A DNA stretch of 64,000 bases from Paenalcaligenes hominis. GTDB lineage: Bacteria > Pseudomonadota > Gammaproteobacteria > Burkholderiales > Burkholderiaceae_B. The position numbers and the translations under genes are program-made. Under the pieces are notes generated by a model. That model made no database searches, was not told the DNA's origin, and saw only the letters and a list, made by a program, of their open reading frames with translations. The stretch is from contig NZ_JAATIZ010000004.1 in NCBI RefSeq assembly GCF_011927625.1, positions 62,001-126,000 on the forward strand, given 5' to 3'. Position 1 is the stretch's first letter; each line of letters opens with the position of its first letter. Shown here piece by piece: positions 1-9,184 of this stretch.

Positions 1-538
1 ACCACTTTGGGTAAAATTCCCTAACTACTTCGCCATCGGCCCGTAAAGCATGACAACCATCTATATGAAATGGCCTTGTTTGTTGTTTTTGGCCAGAATT
101 AAAACGGTTTAATCGCGCTGCTACACCTTGGATAGCGGCAGTAGGTAAAACGTTGGTTAGCTCTGTCATGTGCGTGCAGCCGTGTTTCCCGGCTAAGCGT
201 GCACGCACTTCGTGTCTAAACCCACGAATTAAGTTCAGTCCTATCAGCTTCTGATAGCTTTGAACAATCGTGTCACACACGGCATAAGGCGCTGCGTCGT
301 ACTGTACGCCTGCATCTACAATGGTGTAGTCGCTATTAATAGTTATGCGTAGCAGCATATGATGTACAGGTTGACCAGCAGGATGTTCACCACCATTGGA
401 CAAGGGGAAAGCGTAGGATTTGGTATCGACCAGTTCGGCATCAAGATCCCATAAACCATCGGCACGCTCGAAGACCTCTACGACAACTGAACGTTTGTGT
501 AAAGGAATACGTGCAACCGTGATTTCGGGTAAAGCCAT
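1..538 (-). CDS. DUF2889 family protein (C-terminal part cut by window edge)
   Basis: The minus-strand reading frame starts at an ATG at 538 and stays open for 179 codons to the window edge, so its C-terminus is missing. The protein begins MALPEITVARIPLHKRSV and contains DGLWDLDAELVDTKSY, the kind of 'label, interpret, output domain' opening I associate with DUF2889. It has no signal peptide and no membrane segment. Its function is unknown. It lies in the same direction as recX and recA, an order I recall from Burkholderiales genomes (recA, recX, DUF2889, sucCD), although 315 bases separate it from recX. I am fairly sure of the family and have no basis for a biochemical role. Confidence 0.72.
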   Translation of the reverse strand, partial: MALPEITVARIPLHKRSVVVEVFERADGLWDLDAELVDTKSYAFPLSNGGEHPAGQPVHHMLLRITINSDYTIVDAGVQYDAAPYAVCDTIVQSYQKLIGLNLIRGFRHEVRARLAGKHGCTHMTELTNVLPTAAIQGVAARLNRFNSGQKQQTRPFHIDGCHALRADGEVVREFYPKW

Positions 539-853
539 ACAAATACCTACAGGAAAGCGAACAACAAAACACTCTAAGTATAGCGCACCTCCCACGCTAG
601 GCAGCTATTTTCTCTATGAAAAATTAAAATAGCACGGATTCAGAATAAAACCGTAGCCACTTAAGCAAGCTGTTAAGCGATGGGGCTAAGAAATGCCTAA
701 CGCCTAAGCGTACCATTAACTAAAAATACTTGGCTACACCTAGTCTTGGCGCACGATTTTGTTTTTAAGAGCAAATGTGCCCCATGCTACGCGCCAAGTC
801 ACAAAATGTACGCGTAGCGGTCACCTGAAGCTAGGGCGACCCGTTTTAACCAT
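539..853. other. 315-base intergenic region with one inverted repeat
   Basis: No convincing gene is present. The main structure is an 8-base perfect inverted repeat, CTTGGCGC at 745-752 and GCGCCAAG at 791-798, enclosing about 38 bases. A shorter CTTAA/TTAAG pair lies near 660-677. Neither is followed by a clear T-run, so I do not call a terminator. The promoter for the DUF2889 gene probably lies in the left part. Confidence 0.4.
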
Positions 854-1390
854 TTAGATAGCCTCGTTGAATCGGTCGAGAATTTTACGCAGTAAATCTG
901 GACTAAAACCACGGCTCGCCATAAACCGGTGCTGCTTTGCATAGCTTTTCTGATCGGTAGGAGCAGTGCCAAACTTGCGTTCCCAAACCTCTAATGCCCG
1001 TTCAAACTCGGAATCTTTTAATTGTTCTAGTGCTAAGTCAATGTGTTCGGCATCAACCCCTTGTTGGCGTAATTCCTGCAAGAGACGCCGGGTGCCGAAC
1101 TTGTGGGCGCGACGGTTGATTAAGCTTTGAGTGAAGCGTTCATCACACAACCAGTTTTGGGCCTGGAGCTCGTCTAGTAGTTGGGTAATGGCTTCGAGAT
1201 CGTCAGAATGACGTTGTAATTTGCGCTGCAGCTCGAGCCTAGAGTGTTCACGTCTAGACAGGAAATCAATAGCACGTGCTTTTAAAGAAACCCCCTTCCG
1301 TTTGGAGGGGGGTTCTTTAGCCGAACCTAATTGTTCGAAATCTTCAAAGCCGAGCTGCTCAAAATCGCCCTCGTCATTAAAGTTTTGCAT
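854..1390 (-). CDS. recX: RecX, regulator of RecA
   Basis: This 178-residue protein has the RecX repeat pattern, with SRREHSRLELQRKLQRH near residues 45-61 and the later GTRRLLQELRQQGV and LEVWERKFG segments. RecX proteins bind RecA filaments in the cytoplasm and limit their extension. The gene starts 5 bases downstream of the recA stop and is surely co-transcribed with it. The first 35 residues are unusual: they are acidic and carry a near-tandem motif, FEQLG twice within residues 10-22. This extension is not part of the RecX core, which would begin near SLKARAIDF. A later start is possible but no better ATG is seen. Confidence 0.93.
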   Translation of the reverse strand: MQNFNDEGDFEQLGFEDFEQLGSAKEPPSKRKGVSLKARAIDFLSRREHSRLELQRKLQRHSDDLEAITQLLDELQAQNWLCDERFTQSLINRRAHKFGTRRLLQELRQQGVDAEHIDLALEQLKDSEFERALEVWERKFGTAPTDQKSYAKQHRFMASRGFSPDLLRKILDRFNEAI

Positions 1391-1395
1391 AACGG

Positions 1396-2487
1396 TTATT
1401 TTTTATCCTCGACCGTTTCAGCATCTATTTTTGCTGCAGCAGGCGCTGGGGATTCTTTGATTTCCTCGAGTACGGTAATGCCATGATGTGCGCGTACTTT
1501 GTTTTCAATTTCCCGTGCTAAAACTGGGTTTTCACGCAAGTATTCGCGCGCATTGTCTTTGCCCTGACCAATGCGTGTGCTTTCATAGCTGTACCAGGCT
1601 CCGGCCTTGTCGACAATGCCAGCCTGTACGCCTAGATCTATTATTTCGCCCTCGCGTGAAATGCCGCCCCCATACATAATATCGAACTCGGCTTGCTTGA
1701 AAGGTGGCGCCACTTTGTTTTTTACAACCTTAACGCGGGTCTCGTTACCTACGACTTCATCACCGCGTTTGATTGAGCCAATACGACGGATATCAAGACG
1801 CACTGAAGAGTAGAACTTTAAGGCATTCCCGCCTGTGGTGGTTTCGGGACTACCGAACATTACACCAATTTTCATGCGAATTTGGTTAATGAAAATTACC
1901 ATACAGTTCGCACGCTTGATAGTAGCGGTCAATTTGCGCAGGGCTTGGCTCATGAGGCGAGCTTGAAGACCAGGTAAAGAGTCGCCCATGTCGCCTTCGA
2001 TTTCGGCTTTAGGTGTTAGTGCTGCGACCGAGTCCACGACGATTAAATCCACAGAACCCGAACGGACTAAGGCGTCCGTAATTTCGAGGGCTTGTTCGCC
2101 CGTATCTGGCTGAGAGATCAACAAGTCATCAAGGTTTACACCCAATTTAGAAGCGTACTGAACGTCTAGAGCGTGCTCGGCATCAACGAATGCACAAGTA
2201 CCGCCGATTTTTTGCATTTCAGCAATGACCTCGAGGGTAAGCGTGGTTTTACCAGACGACTCGGGACCGTAGATTTCTATGACTCGACCACGAGGCAGCC
2301 CGCCTACACCTAAAGCGATATCTAGGCCTAAAGAACCAGTGGAGCACACCTGAATGTCGTGTTCGACTTGGTTGTCTCCGTAACGCATTACGGAGCCTTT
2401 ACCAAACTGCTTTTCAATTTGAGACAGTGCGGCAGCTAGGGCTTTTTCACGTTCTGCAGCTACAGCTTTGTTGCGCTTATCGTCCAT
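1396..2487 (-). CDS. recA: Recombinase RecA
   Basis: This is a full-length RecA of 363 residues. It catalyses ATP-dependent strand exchange in homologous recombination and triggers LexA self-cleavage in the SOS response. The Walker A motif GPESSGKTT is at residues 74-82, the Walker B region [10 protein letters not shown] follows, and the L2-region sequence [14 protein letters not shown] and [14 protein letters not shown] are intact. The C-terminus is short and acidic, ending in DAETVEDKK. The gene heads a recA-recX operon and has a LexA box overlapping its promoter at 2544-2559, so SOS control is expected. Length and motifs match Escherichia coli RecA closely. Confidence 0.99.
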   Translation of the reverse strand: MDDKRNKAVAAEREKALAAALSQIEKQFGKGSVMRYGDNQVEHDIQVCSTGSLGLDIALGVGGLPRGRVIEIYGPESSGKTTLTLEVIAEMQKIGGTCAFVDAEHALDVQYASKLGVNLDDLLISQPDTGEQALEITDALVRSGSVDLIVVDSVAALTPKAEIEGDMGDSLPGLQARLMSQALRKLTATIKRANCMVIFINQIRMKIGVMFGSPETTTGGNALKFYSSVRLDIRRIGSIKRGDEVVGNETRVKVVKNKVAPPFKQAEFDIMYGGGISREGEIIDLGVQAGIVDKAGAWYSYESTRIGQGKDNAREYLRENPVLAREIENKVRAHHGITVLEEIKESPAPAAAKIDAETVEDKK

Positions 2488-2537
2488 GTATATGTCCTAT
2501 GTAGTAATGGGCAAACCATCATTATCAATATAAAGCT

Positions 2538-2559
2538 ATTATACTGTATAAATATACAG
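2538..2559 (-). promoter_or_regulatory. recA promoter -10 element with overlapping LexA (SOS) box
   Basis: CTGTATAAATATACAG at 2544-2559 matches the E. coli LexA operator core, CTGT-N8-ACAG, with both half-sites perfect. On the minus strand it is followed directly by a consensus -10 hexamer TATAAT (2538-2543). The operator therefore sits in the spacer of the recA promoter, about 50 bases upstream of the recA start. The -35 region is weak. Seen in sequence; LexA binding is inferred from the match. Confidence 0.88.
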
Positions 2560-2735
2560 ATAACCAGTAGAATACGTGCATCAATGTAAACTGTTGTTTA
2601 GCTGTTATGTTAGCTTAGCCTATGTTCTTGCGTCTAACTGTAATGTTTAGTGCTAATGGCTCAAATTAACCTGCAGCACGTTTTATACTTGTGGCATAGA
2701 ATAGAATGCTTCTTTTCACTAATTACTAAATTCAC

Positions 2736-3635
2736 ATGTGGTTTAAAAACTTACGACTTTTCCGCCTTCATCCTGAATGGACTGCCGACTCAATTGACGA
2801 GCTAGTTGCTAAAAAAGCGTTTACCCCAGGTTCAAGCCAAGACCCTGTTAGCCTCGGGTGGGCGCCAGCTCATGAGCAGACTGATTTAGTGCATCGGGTT
2901 CAGGGCCAAATTTTACTTACAGCTAAAGCTGAAAAAAAGCTCTTGCCCAGCACAGTCATTAATCAAATTGCCCGAGCCCGAGCCAAAGACAAAGAAGAAG
3001 AACAAGGCTATAAGGTCGGCCGTAAACAAATGAAAGAGCTCAAAGAGGACTTAATTACAGAGCTCTTGCCGCGCGCGTTTAGTATCGAGCGCTTTGTGTC
3101 GGTATGGATAGACCCAGAAAACCGATGGTTAGCCATTGATGCTGCAGCGGCCGCCACAGCAGACGAGGTCATGGGGCTTATTGCTAAAACCTTTGATCTT
3201 TTTCCAGCACTGCCGGTATACACCCAACAGTCCCCCGCTGCGGCCATGACCAGTTGGCTTGCTGACTTCACCTTGCCCTACCCTTTTACCATTGATCAAG
3301 ACGCAGAGCTTAAAGGCAGTGGGGAAAGCCGTTCGGTAGTACGTTATGCACGCCACAATTTAGACAGCGACGAGGTACGTAATCATATTGTGGACGGCAA
3401 ACAATGCACCCGTTTGGCCTTAACTTGGTCCGATAAAATTTCGTTTGTGCTAACCGAGGGACTTGAGTTAAAGCGTATTGCGCCCACCGATCTACTGACC
3501 GAACAAAATCAATCTGAAAGTCACGACGAGGCTCATGTGTTTGACGCTGATTTTTTACTTATGAGCTCTGAGCTCAATGTATTGATTCACGAGCTCTTAG
3601 AGGCTTTGGGCGGCGAAAAGAAAAGCCCTGTTTAA
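2736..3635 (+). CDS. rdgC: Recombination-associated protein RdgC
   Basis: This 299-residue protein matches RdgC, starting MWFKNLRLFRLHPEW and containing GRKQMKELKEDLITELLPRA near residues 97-116. RdgC forms a ring-shaped dimer on DNA and restrains RecA activity; it is nucleoid associated. The length is typical of the family (about 300 residues). Its position beside recA-recX, divergent from recA, puts three genes of RecA control together. Its stop codon overlaps the end of the convergent regulator gene by 4 bases, so the two transcripts converge with no spacer. Confidence 0.96.
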   Translation: MWFKNLRLFRLHPEWTADSIDELVAKKAFTPGSSQDPVSLGWAPAHEQTDLVHRVQGQILLTAKAEKKLLPSTVINQIARARAKDKEEEQGYKVGRKQMKELKEDLITELLPRAFSIERFVSVWIDPENRWLAIDAAAAATADEVMGLIAKTFDLFPALPVYTQQSPAAAMTSWLADFTLPYPFTIDQDAELKGSGESRSVVRYARHNLDSDEVRNHIVDGKQCTRLALTWSDKISFVLTEGLELKRIAPTDLLTEQNQSESHDEAHVFDADFLLMSSELNVLIHELLEALGGEKKSPV

Positions 3636-4321
3636 CGCGTATAGCCTAGTAAGCCGTCTAGGTCCTTTACTATGACCTGACGGCCAGTCACCTCAATAAA
3701 CTTATTTTTAATCAAGTCATTTAAAATGCGTGAAAAATGCTCGGGCGTTAAGTTTAAGCTTGCTGCTATATGCGCTTTAGAGCGATCGAGCTCGATGCGC
3801 TGGTGTTTTTTTAATGGGATGCGATCCACCAAATAATGAATGACACGTTGGGTGCCAGAAACCGAGTGCATTGTCATTACATCACCAAATAAATAACACA
3901 GGTTCTGACTTAACTGCGCTACGAGCCCCATCATCAATAAAGGGTGGTTAGCTAGCCAAGTATAAAAATGTTGTTTAGTAACTTTAAGGGCAACGGTCGG
4001 CTCTAAGGCCAAGGCATCAACCCGATAGGTATCACCCATTAATACACAAGCGTCTCCTACGGCACCACCTGTAGTGCGGTAGTGCAAGCTTTTAACCTGA
4101 TTGGTCTGCGTTTGCCATTGCAATTGCACCGCCCCTGTTTCCACAATATAAAAAGCGACGCAGCCTTGGTCGCGCTTAAACAAATACTCATTTTCAGCAA
4201 AACCAACCCGATGGCATTGCTCATAAAAGCGCCCTAACTCCTCTGCCCCCCAGTCCTTAAATAAGGGATGGCTTTGTAAATACTGGGGCGCAACCGTATA
4301 AGTAAGTTTAGCTTGAGCCAT
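3632..4321 (-). CDS. CRP/FNR-family transcriptional regulator, Dnr/NNR-like
   Basis: This 229-residue protein has an N-terminal cyclic-nucleotide-binding-type beta barrel (about 15-125), a dimer helix, and a C-terminal winged helix-turn-helix. The recognition helix reads TPEHFSRIL at 192-200. It keeps the E-x-x-S-R pattern of FNR, so it should read TTGAT...ATCAA sites. Its cysteines (36, 54, 92, 142) do not form the N-terminal cluster of classical FNR, so a [4Fe-4S] oxygen switch like FNR is unlikely. A Dnr/NNR-type sensor of NO or redox state is more likely, but that is inference. It begins 8 bases after hemN and is probably in the hemN operon, behind a box it could itself bind. Confidence 0.85.
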   Translation of the reverse strand: MAQAKLTYTVAPQYLQSHPLFKDWGAEELGRFYEQCHRVGFAENEYLFKRDQGCVAFYIVETGAVQLQWQTQTNQVKSLHYRTTGGAVGDACVLMGDTYRVDALALEPTVALKVTKQHFYTWLANHPLLMMGLVAQLSQNLCYLFGDVMTMHSVSGTQRVIHYLVDRIPLKKHQRIELDRSKAHIAASLNLTPEHFSRILNDLIKNKFIEVTGRQVIVKDLDGLLGYTR

Positions 4322-4329
4322 AATGTTCT

Positions 4330-5730
4330 CTAGATTAGTTTTGAATAGGTGGCGGTCGTGCTTTGGCGCAAGTATTGATCGAACTCCATACTGATTGCCC
4401 GTACAAATAAACGGCCTTTTGCTGTGACTTGCATGTGGTCAGCGTCTAACTCAAGCAGATCTGCCTCGACATAAGGACGCAGAGCAGCTAACTCATCAGC
4501 AAAACGTTGGGTTAAATGGATACCGTAACGCTGGTAGTAGTCATGAAAATCGATTGGCATACTGCACATTAAGGTCATGATGAGCTCTTCACGTAATACA
4601 TCCTCGTTGTGCATCACGTGACCGCGGAACGTCGCTAGCTGACCAGCGTTAATTTGTTCCGTGTAGGCGTTTAAAGAGCGTTGATTTTGGATATGGGTCT
4701 GACCTACTTTACCAATAGCAGACACCCCTAAACCAATCAGATCACTATTGGCACGTGTGGTGTAACCCTGAAAATTTCTGTGTAAGCTTTTGTCTAGGCG
4801 CGCTTTATTTAGCTCGTCATCGGGTAATGCAAAATGATCCAGACCGATGTATTCATAGCCAGCATCCAAAAGCCGCTGTGCGGCCATTAAAAAAATTTGC
4901 AAACGCTCATCGGCAGATGGCAGATCATCTGCGTGAATTAAACGTTGGGCCTTAAAGCGCTGAGGTAAATGCGCATAGTTATATAACGCAATACGATCAG
5001 GCCGCAGTGCCACAAGCGCTGTAACAGTTTGCTCAAAGCTATCTAGGCTTTGTTTAGGTAAACCGTAAATTAAATCGGTATTAATAGACTGAAACCCCGC
5101 AGCGCGGCTGGCATCCATTGCGCGTGCCACCATTTCTAAAGGCTGAATGCGGTTGATCGCTGCTTGAACCGCTGAGTCAAAATCCTGTACACCGAAGCTA
5201 GTACGATTAAACCCGATAGCCGCTAATTGCTCTAAACGGTTTTTAGCTACCGTGCGAGGATCGATTTCTATGCCCAATTCGGCATCTGGCGCAAAATCAA
5301 ACTGTGAACGAATGCCTTGCACCAGGAGTTGGAGTTCCTCGTGCTGCAAAAACGTGGGCGTCCCACCGCCAAGATGCAACTGTCCTGTCAAGCGGTTTTG
5401 ACCCAAATGGGGCTCTAGTAACTGCAGCTCTTTTAATACGGTTTGCACGTAGGCAGCTGAACGCGTGGTGTCTTGGGTAATGATTTTATTGCATGCACAA
5501 AAATAGCAAAGAGACTGGCAATACGGCAAATGCACATACACAGAATAATCGGGCAAGCTGACATTTTGCTGACGCTTCGCTAAAGCCGTTATATAATGTT
5601 CGCTACTAAAATTATCGACGAACCGGTCAGCAGTGGGATACGAGGTATAACGCGGCCCTGACCGATCGAAGCGTCTGATCAGACTTTCTGAAATATGTAC
5701 CATGTCGATAGGTTCCGCTATATCGTGCAT
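4330..5730 (-). CDS. hemN: Oxygen-independent coproporphyrinogen III oxidase HemN
   Basis: This radical-SAM enzyme of 466 residues decarboxylates coproporphyrinogen III to protoporphyrinogen IX without oxygen, allowing haem synthesis under anaerobiosis. The cluster-binding cysteines are in PYCQSLCYFCACNK (Cys71, Cys75, Cys78, with Cys80 nearby). LHLGGGTPTFL follows as the glycine-rich SAM motif. The HemN N-terminal RRFDRSGPRYTSYPTADRF is present, which separates it from HemW-type paralogues. Length is close to E. coli HemN (457). An FNR-type box sits about 80 bases upstream in a position suited to activation. A CRP/FNR regulator follows 8 bases downstream. Confidence 0.97.
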   Translation of the reverse strand: MHDIAEPIDMVHISESLIRRFDRSGPRYTSYPTADRFVDNFSSEHYITALAKRQQNVSLPDYSVYVHLPYCQSLCYFCACNKIITQDTTRSAAYVQTVLKELQLLEPHLGQNRLTGQLHLGGGTPTFLQHEELQLLVQGIRSQFDFAPDAELGIEIDPRTVAKNRLEQLAAIGFNRTSFGVQDFDSAVQAAINRIQPLEMVARAMDASRAAGFQSINTDLIYGLPKQSLDSFEQTVTALVALRPDRIALYNYAHLPQRFKAQRLIHADDLPSADERLQIFLMAAQRLLDAGYEYIGLDHFALPDDELNKARLDKSLHRNFQGYTTRANSDLIGLGVSAIGKVGQTHIQNQRSLNAYTEQINAGQLATFRGHVMHNEDVLREELIMTLMCSMPIDFHDYYQRYGIHLTQRFADELAALRPYVEADLLELDADHMQVTAKGRLFVRAISMEFDQYLRQSTTATYSKLI

Positions 5731-5771
5731 TTTTACTCCCTAAACGCGTGCGTATACTGTATTGTTACTAA

Positions 5772-5815
5772 ATAGTATGGCGTTTTTACGAGCAAAACTG
5801 ATTGATATAGATCAA
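5772..5815 (-). promoter_or_regulatory. FNR/Dnr box and putative class II promoter of hemN
   Basis: TTGATATAGATCAA at 5802-5815 is a perfect TTGAT-N4-ATCAA site. On the minus strand a -10-like TACTAT lies at 5772-5777. The predicted start near 5766 puts the box centre at about -42, the geometry of FNR-activated promoters. The site lies between divergent hemN and mrpA; it is about 107 bases from the mrpA start, so hemN is the likelier target. Confidence 0.85.
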
Positions 5816-5921
5816 GGACTTCTTTCTCCCCTTAACGCTGCTTTGTATTTCTTCTGCGAAAAATAGCAACAAATGTCGTATTATTAAGGGCTAAATAAAC
5901 CACTTTGCTGCAGAGAGCCTG

Positions 5922-8840
5922 ATGTATTTGCTCATAATTTTAGTCTTGCCCTTTATTGGCAGCCTACTCTCTTCACTACTTCCCGCCTCTCAACGCACCT
6001 TCCATGCACTCCTTGCAGGCGTAGTTGCGGCAAGCTGTGCTTTGTTCACTCTTTTTTGCACACCAGCGATCTTCAATGGCGAAGTCTTGCTATACAGTAC
6101 ACGCTGGATTCCTACGCATGGCATTGATTTCACACTGCGTATGGATGGGTTTGCGTGGCTATTTAGTTTAATAGTCAGTGTGATGGGCGCCTTAATTGCT
6201 CTGTATGCACATTATTATTTATCGCCCAAAGATCCTGCACGACGATTTTTTGCGTTTCTCCAAGCCTTCATGGGGTCCATGCTTGGGGTGGTCATTTCAG
6301 GCAATTTGATCCAACTGGTGGTCTTTTGGGAACTAACCAGTCTCTCTTCGTTCATGCTCATTGCCTACTGGTACCATCGACGAGACGCACGACGCGGTGC
6401 GCGCATGTCATTAGTTATCACAGGCGGAGGTGGCCTATGTTTGCTTGCAGGTGTCTTAATGCTGGGACACGTGGCAGGCAGCTATGACCTACATACTGTA
6501 CTTCAATCTCGCGAACAAATTCAGTCCCACCATTGGTATCCCATCTTACTGACGCTACTGCTTTTAGGTGCCTTTACTAAAAGTGCTCAATTCCCTTTTC
6601 ATTTGTGGTTGCCACGCGCTATGGCTGCCCCAACCCCAGTTTCTGCTTATTTACACTCAGCCACTATGGTGAAAATGGGGGTGTTTTTACTGGCCCGTTT
6701 TTGGATTGTCATGGCGGGTACCGAAGCATGGCTGTGGGTGGTAGGCGGCGCCGGGTTGATTTCCCTTAGTCTGGGTGCCTACCTGGCTACCTTTCAACGG
6801 GATATGAAAGGCGTACTTGCCTATTCCACCATCAGTCATCTAGGGCTAATTACCGTCCTACTTGGTTTAAGCACTCCCATGGCATTAGTTGCCGCTATAT
6901 TTCACATTATTAATCACGCGACTTTTAAAGCCTCGCTGTTTATGGCCGCTGGTATCGTTGACCACGAGTCCGGTACGCGCAACTTAAACCGGCTTTCTGG
7001 GTTGCGTCACTTTATGCCAGTGACTGCCACGCTGGCTACTGTAGCAGCGGCATCCATGGCTGGTGTACCGTTGTTAAATGGCTTTTTATCCAAAGAAATG
7101 TTTTTCACAGAGGCGGTCTTCAGCGCCAATGGCAGTTGGTTTAACCGGATTTTGCCCTTTGTTGCGGTGGCTGCCAGTGTATTTAGTGTGGCGTACTCGT
7201 ATCGCTTTATCAGCCAGGTGTTTTTTGGCCCACCTGCCCATAATCTACCGCGCACACCCCACGAACCCCCTCGTTTAATGCTTATTCCTAGCGCAATCTT
7301 GGTATGTATTTGCTTAATTGTGGGGGTATTTCCTACTTATACGGTCGGGCCTGTCTTGTATGTGGCAGTGCATTCTATTCTTGGGGCTGCAACCCCCCAG
7401 TACAATTTACATATTTGGCATGGCTTTAATGTTCCGCTGTTAATGAGTGTGATCGCCACTTTGGGGGGGGTTATCCTTATTGGCATACTGAATCGTTACC
7501 GTAAAGGCCGATCAGACCGTGCCCCACTGCTTTACACGATTAACGCAGGCAGTATTTTCGAATGGCTAATGGGGTGGATTGAAGCCGGAGCGGACTTTAT
7601 TATTCGCCATACCTACTCTGATCGCCTCCAGCGTCAAGTACTGCTTATATTATTGGCTACCTTTGTGGTCGCCGCGTTGCCTTTACATAAAAATGGATGG
7701 TTTGCTTTAGGCCATCTCAGTCCGGTTGATCCACTTTTCGCTATTATCTGGGTAGCGGGCGCTGCGTGTGCCTTAAGCGCCGCCTATTATGCGAAATTTC
7801 ATCGCCCCGCGGCTCTTTTGCTCTCTGGTGGTGCGGGCTTAGTGACTAGTCTCAGCTATGCCTGGCTGTCTGCACCCGACTTAGCTCTAACTCAACTGGC
7901 GGTTGAAGTGGTCACCGTGGTGCTCATTTTACTGGGCTTACGCTGGCTACCTAAACGTATCCCTATTCCCGATGGACTGCGTTTAACGCGCTCCCAAGCT
8001 CGATTCCGCCGCATCCGCGACTTGAGCGTCGCTGTGATTGGCGGCACAGGCATTGCCGCATTAAGTTTTGCCATTTTGACGCGTCCTACAACCGACGGCA
8101 TTTCGTCTTTCTTAGTTGAGAAAGCCTTGCCTCTTGGGGGGGGAGCGAATGTAGTGAATGTGATCTTAGTCGATTTCCGCGGGTTTGATACGTTTGGGGA
8201 AATTACCGTGTTGGGCATCGTCGCACTCAGTGTTTTTGCATTGCTACGTCGTTTTAGACCGCCTGTAGAAACCGTAGCCGAACCTTTAGCGCGTCGTCAA
8301 AATCAGCACAGTATGCTTAGCACCACCTTTGATGAGCCCGATCCGCATGCCCTTTTGCCCGATGGCATTATGCGTATCCCTGCTGTGCTGGTGCGTTTAC
8401 TTATGCCCATTGCGGCCCTTATTTCCGTGTACTTTTTATTACGCGGTCATAATTTGCCAGGCGGTGGGTTTGTTGCTGGCTTAATTATGGCCACCGCCAT
8501 TATTTTGCAATACATGGTGGGTGGGATTGTATGGGTAGAGTCCAGGCCTTTAATCCAACCACAAACGTGGATTGCTAGCGGTATGCTGACTGCCGGGCTC
8601 GCCGCCATGATGGTGTGGTGGTATGCCAAACCCTTTTTAGCCGCCCAGAGCTGGGATATTAAGTTGCCTTGGTTGGGCACAATCCATACCTCAAGTGCCC
8701 TGCTTTTTGACATAGGCGTATTCATGTTGGTGGTGGGGTCTACGGTATTGATTTTGGTTGCCCTTGCTCACCAATCATTGCGTTTTTATCGCATGCTCCC
8801 CGCCATTCAAAGTGTTTTACAAAATAAAAAGGATAACTAA
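5922..8840 (+). CDS. mrpA: Mrp Na+/H+ antiporter subunit A/B (fused MrpA-MrpB)
   Basis: This 972-residue integral membrane protein is the largest Mrp (Mnh/Pha) antiporter subunit, related to NuoL/NuoM of complex I. The proton-antiporter core covers roughly residues 60-400, with VVFWELTSLSSFMLIAYW and KSAQFPFHLWLPRAMAAPTP diagnostic. The tail from about 800, with MRIPAVLVRLLMPIAALISV and RGHNLPGGGFVAGLI, is an MrpB/MnhB domain. The gene is therefore an A/B fusion and no separate mrpB exists. It opens a six-gene operon in which each gene overlaps or touches the next. Its stop codon shares a base with the mrpC start (TAATG). The complex exports Na+ in exchange for H+ and supports pH and salt tolerance. 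Confidence 0.96.
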   Translation: MYLLIILVLPFIGSLLSSLLPASQRTFHALLAGVVAASCALFTLFCTPAIFNGEVLLYSTRWIPTHGIDFTLRMDGFAWLFSLIVSVMGALIALYAHYYLSPKDPARRFFAFLQAFMGSMLGVVISGNLIQLVVFWELTSLSSFMLIAYWYHRRDARRGARMSLVITGGGGLCLLAGVLMLGHVAGSYDLHTVLQSREQIQSHHWYPILLTLLLLGAFTKSAQFPFHLWLPRAMAAPTPVSAYLHSATMVKMGVFLLARFWIVMAGTEAWLWVVGGAGLISLSLGAYLATFQRDMKGVLAYSTISHLGLITVLLGLSTPMALVAAIFHIINHATFKASLFMAAGIVDHESGTRNLNRLSGLRHFMPVTATLATVAAASMAGVPLLNGFLSKEMFFTEAVFSANGSWFNRILPFVAVAASVFSVAYSYRFISQVFFGPPAHNLPRTPHEPPRLMLIPSAILVCICLIVGVFPTYTVGPVLYVAVHSILGAATPQYNLHIWHGFNVPLLMSVIATLGGVILIGILNRYRKGRSDRAPLLYTINAGSIFEWLMGWIEAGADFIIRHTYSDRLQRQVLLILLATFVVAALPLHKNGWFALGHLSPVDPLFAIIWVAGAACALSAAYYAKFHRPAALLLSGGAGLVTSLSYAWLSAPDLALTQLAVEVVTVVLILLGLRWLPKRIPIPDGLRLTRSQARFRRIRDLSVAVIGGTGIAALSFAILTRPTTDGISSFLVEKALPLGGGANVVNVILVDFRGFDTFGEITVLGIVALSVFALLRRFRPPVETVAEPLARRQNQHSMLSTTFDEPDPHALLPDGIMRIPAVLVRLLMPIAALISVYFLLRGHNLPGGGFVAGLIMATAIILQYMVGGIVWVESRPLIQPQTWIASGMLTAGLAAMMVWWYAKPFLAAQSWDIKLPWLGTIHTSSALLFDIGVFMLVVGSTVLILVALAHQSLRFYRMLPAIQSVLQNKKDN

Positions 8841-9184
8841 TGGAAGTCATTCTCTCCTTAGCGATTGGTGTACTTGCCGGTTCTGGAATTTGGTTGTTGC
8901 TACGTCCTCGGACCTTTCAGTTCATCATGGGCCTCTCACTGCTTTCCTATGCGGTAAACCTTTTTATTTTTGCTATGGGTCGAATCCGGGTGGGCGCTCC
9001 TCCGGTCATTTCCAATGAGCTTGGGGCCGATCCAAGTCTGTATGCAGATCCGCTACCTCAGGCCTTAGTACTGACTGCTATTGTTATTGGGTTTGCGACG
9101 ACGGCGTTATTTTTGGTTGTGCTGCTTGCAAATCGCGGCTTCACTGGTACGGATCATGTTGATGGACGCGAGGAACAAGCCTAA
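8840..9184 (+). CDS. mrpC: Mrp antiporter subunit C
   Basis: This 114-residue protein is a NuoK homologue with three predicted membrane helices (about 4-22, 29-48, 73-95). The motif DPLPQALVLTAIVIGFATTA near residues 71-90 is characteristic of MrpC/MnhC. It contributes to the membrane channel of the Mrp complex. The start overlaps the mrpA stop by one base, and its own stop overlaps the mrpD start in the same TAATG manner, implying translational coupling. Confidence 0.96.
   Translation: MEVILSLAIGVLAGSGIWLLLRPRTFQFIMGLSLLSYAVNLFIFAMGRIRVGAPPVISNELGADPSLYADPLPQALVLTAIVIGFATTALFLVVLLANRGFTGTDHVDGREEQA

Noticed and set aside
3632-4321. Classical oxygen-sensing FNR
   Set aside because: The N-terminal cysteine cluster is missing, although the DNA-recognition residues match.
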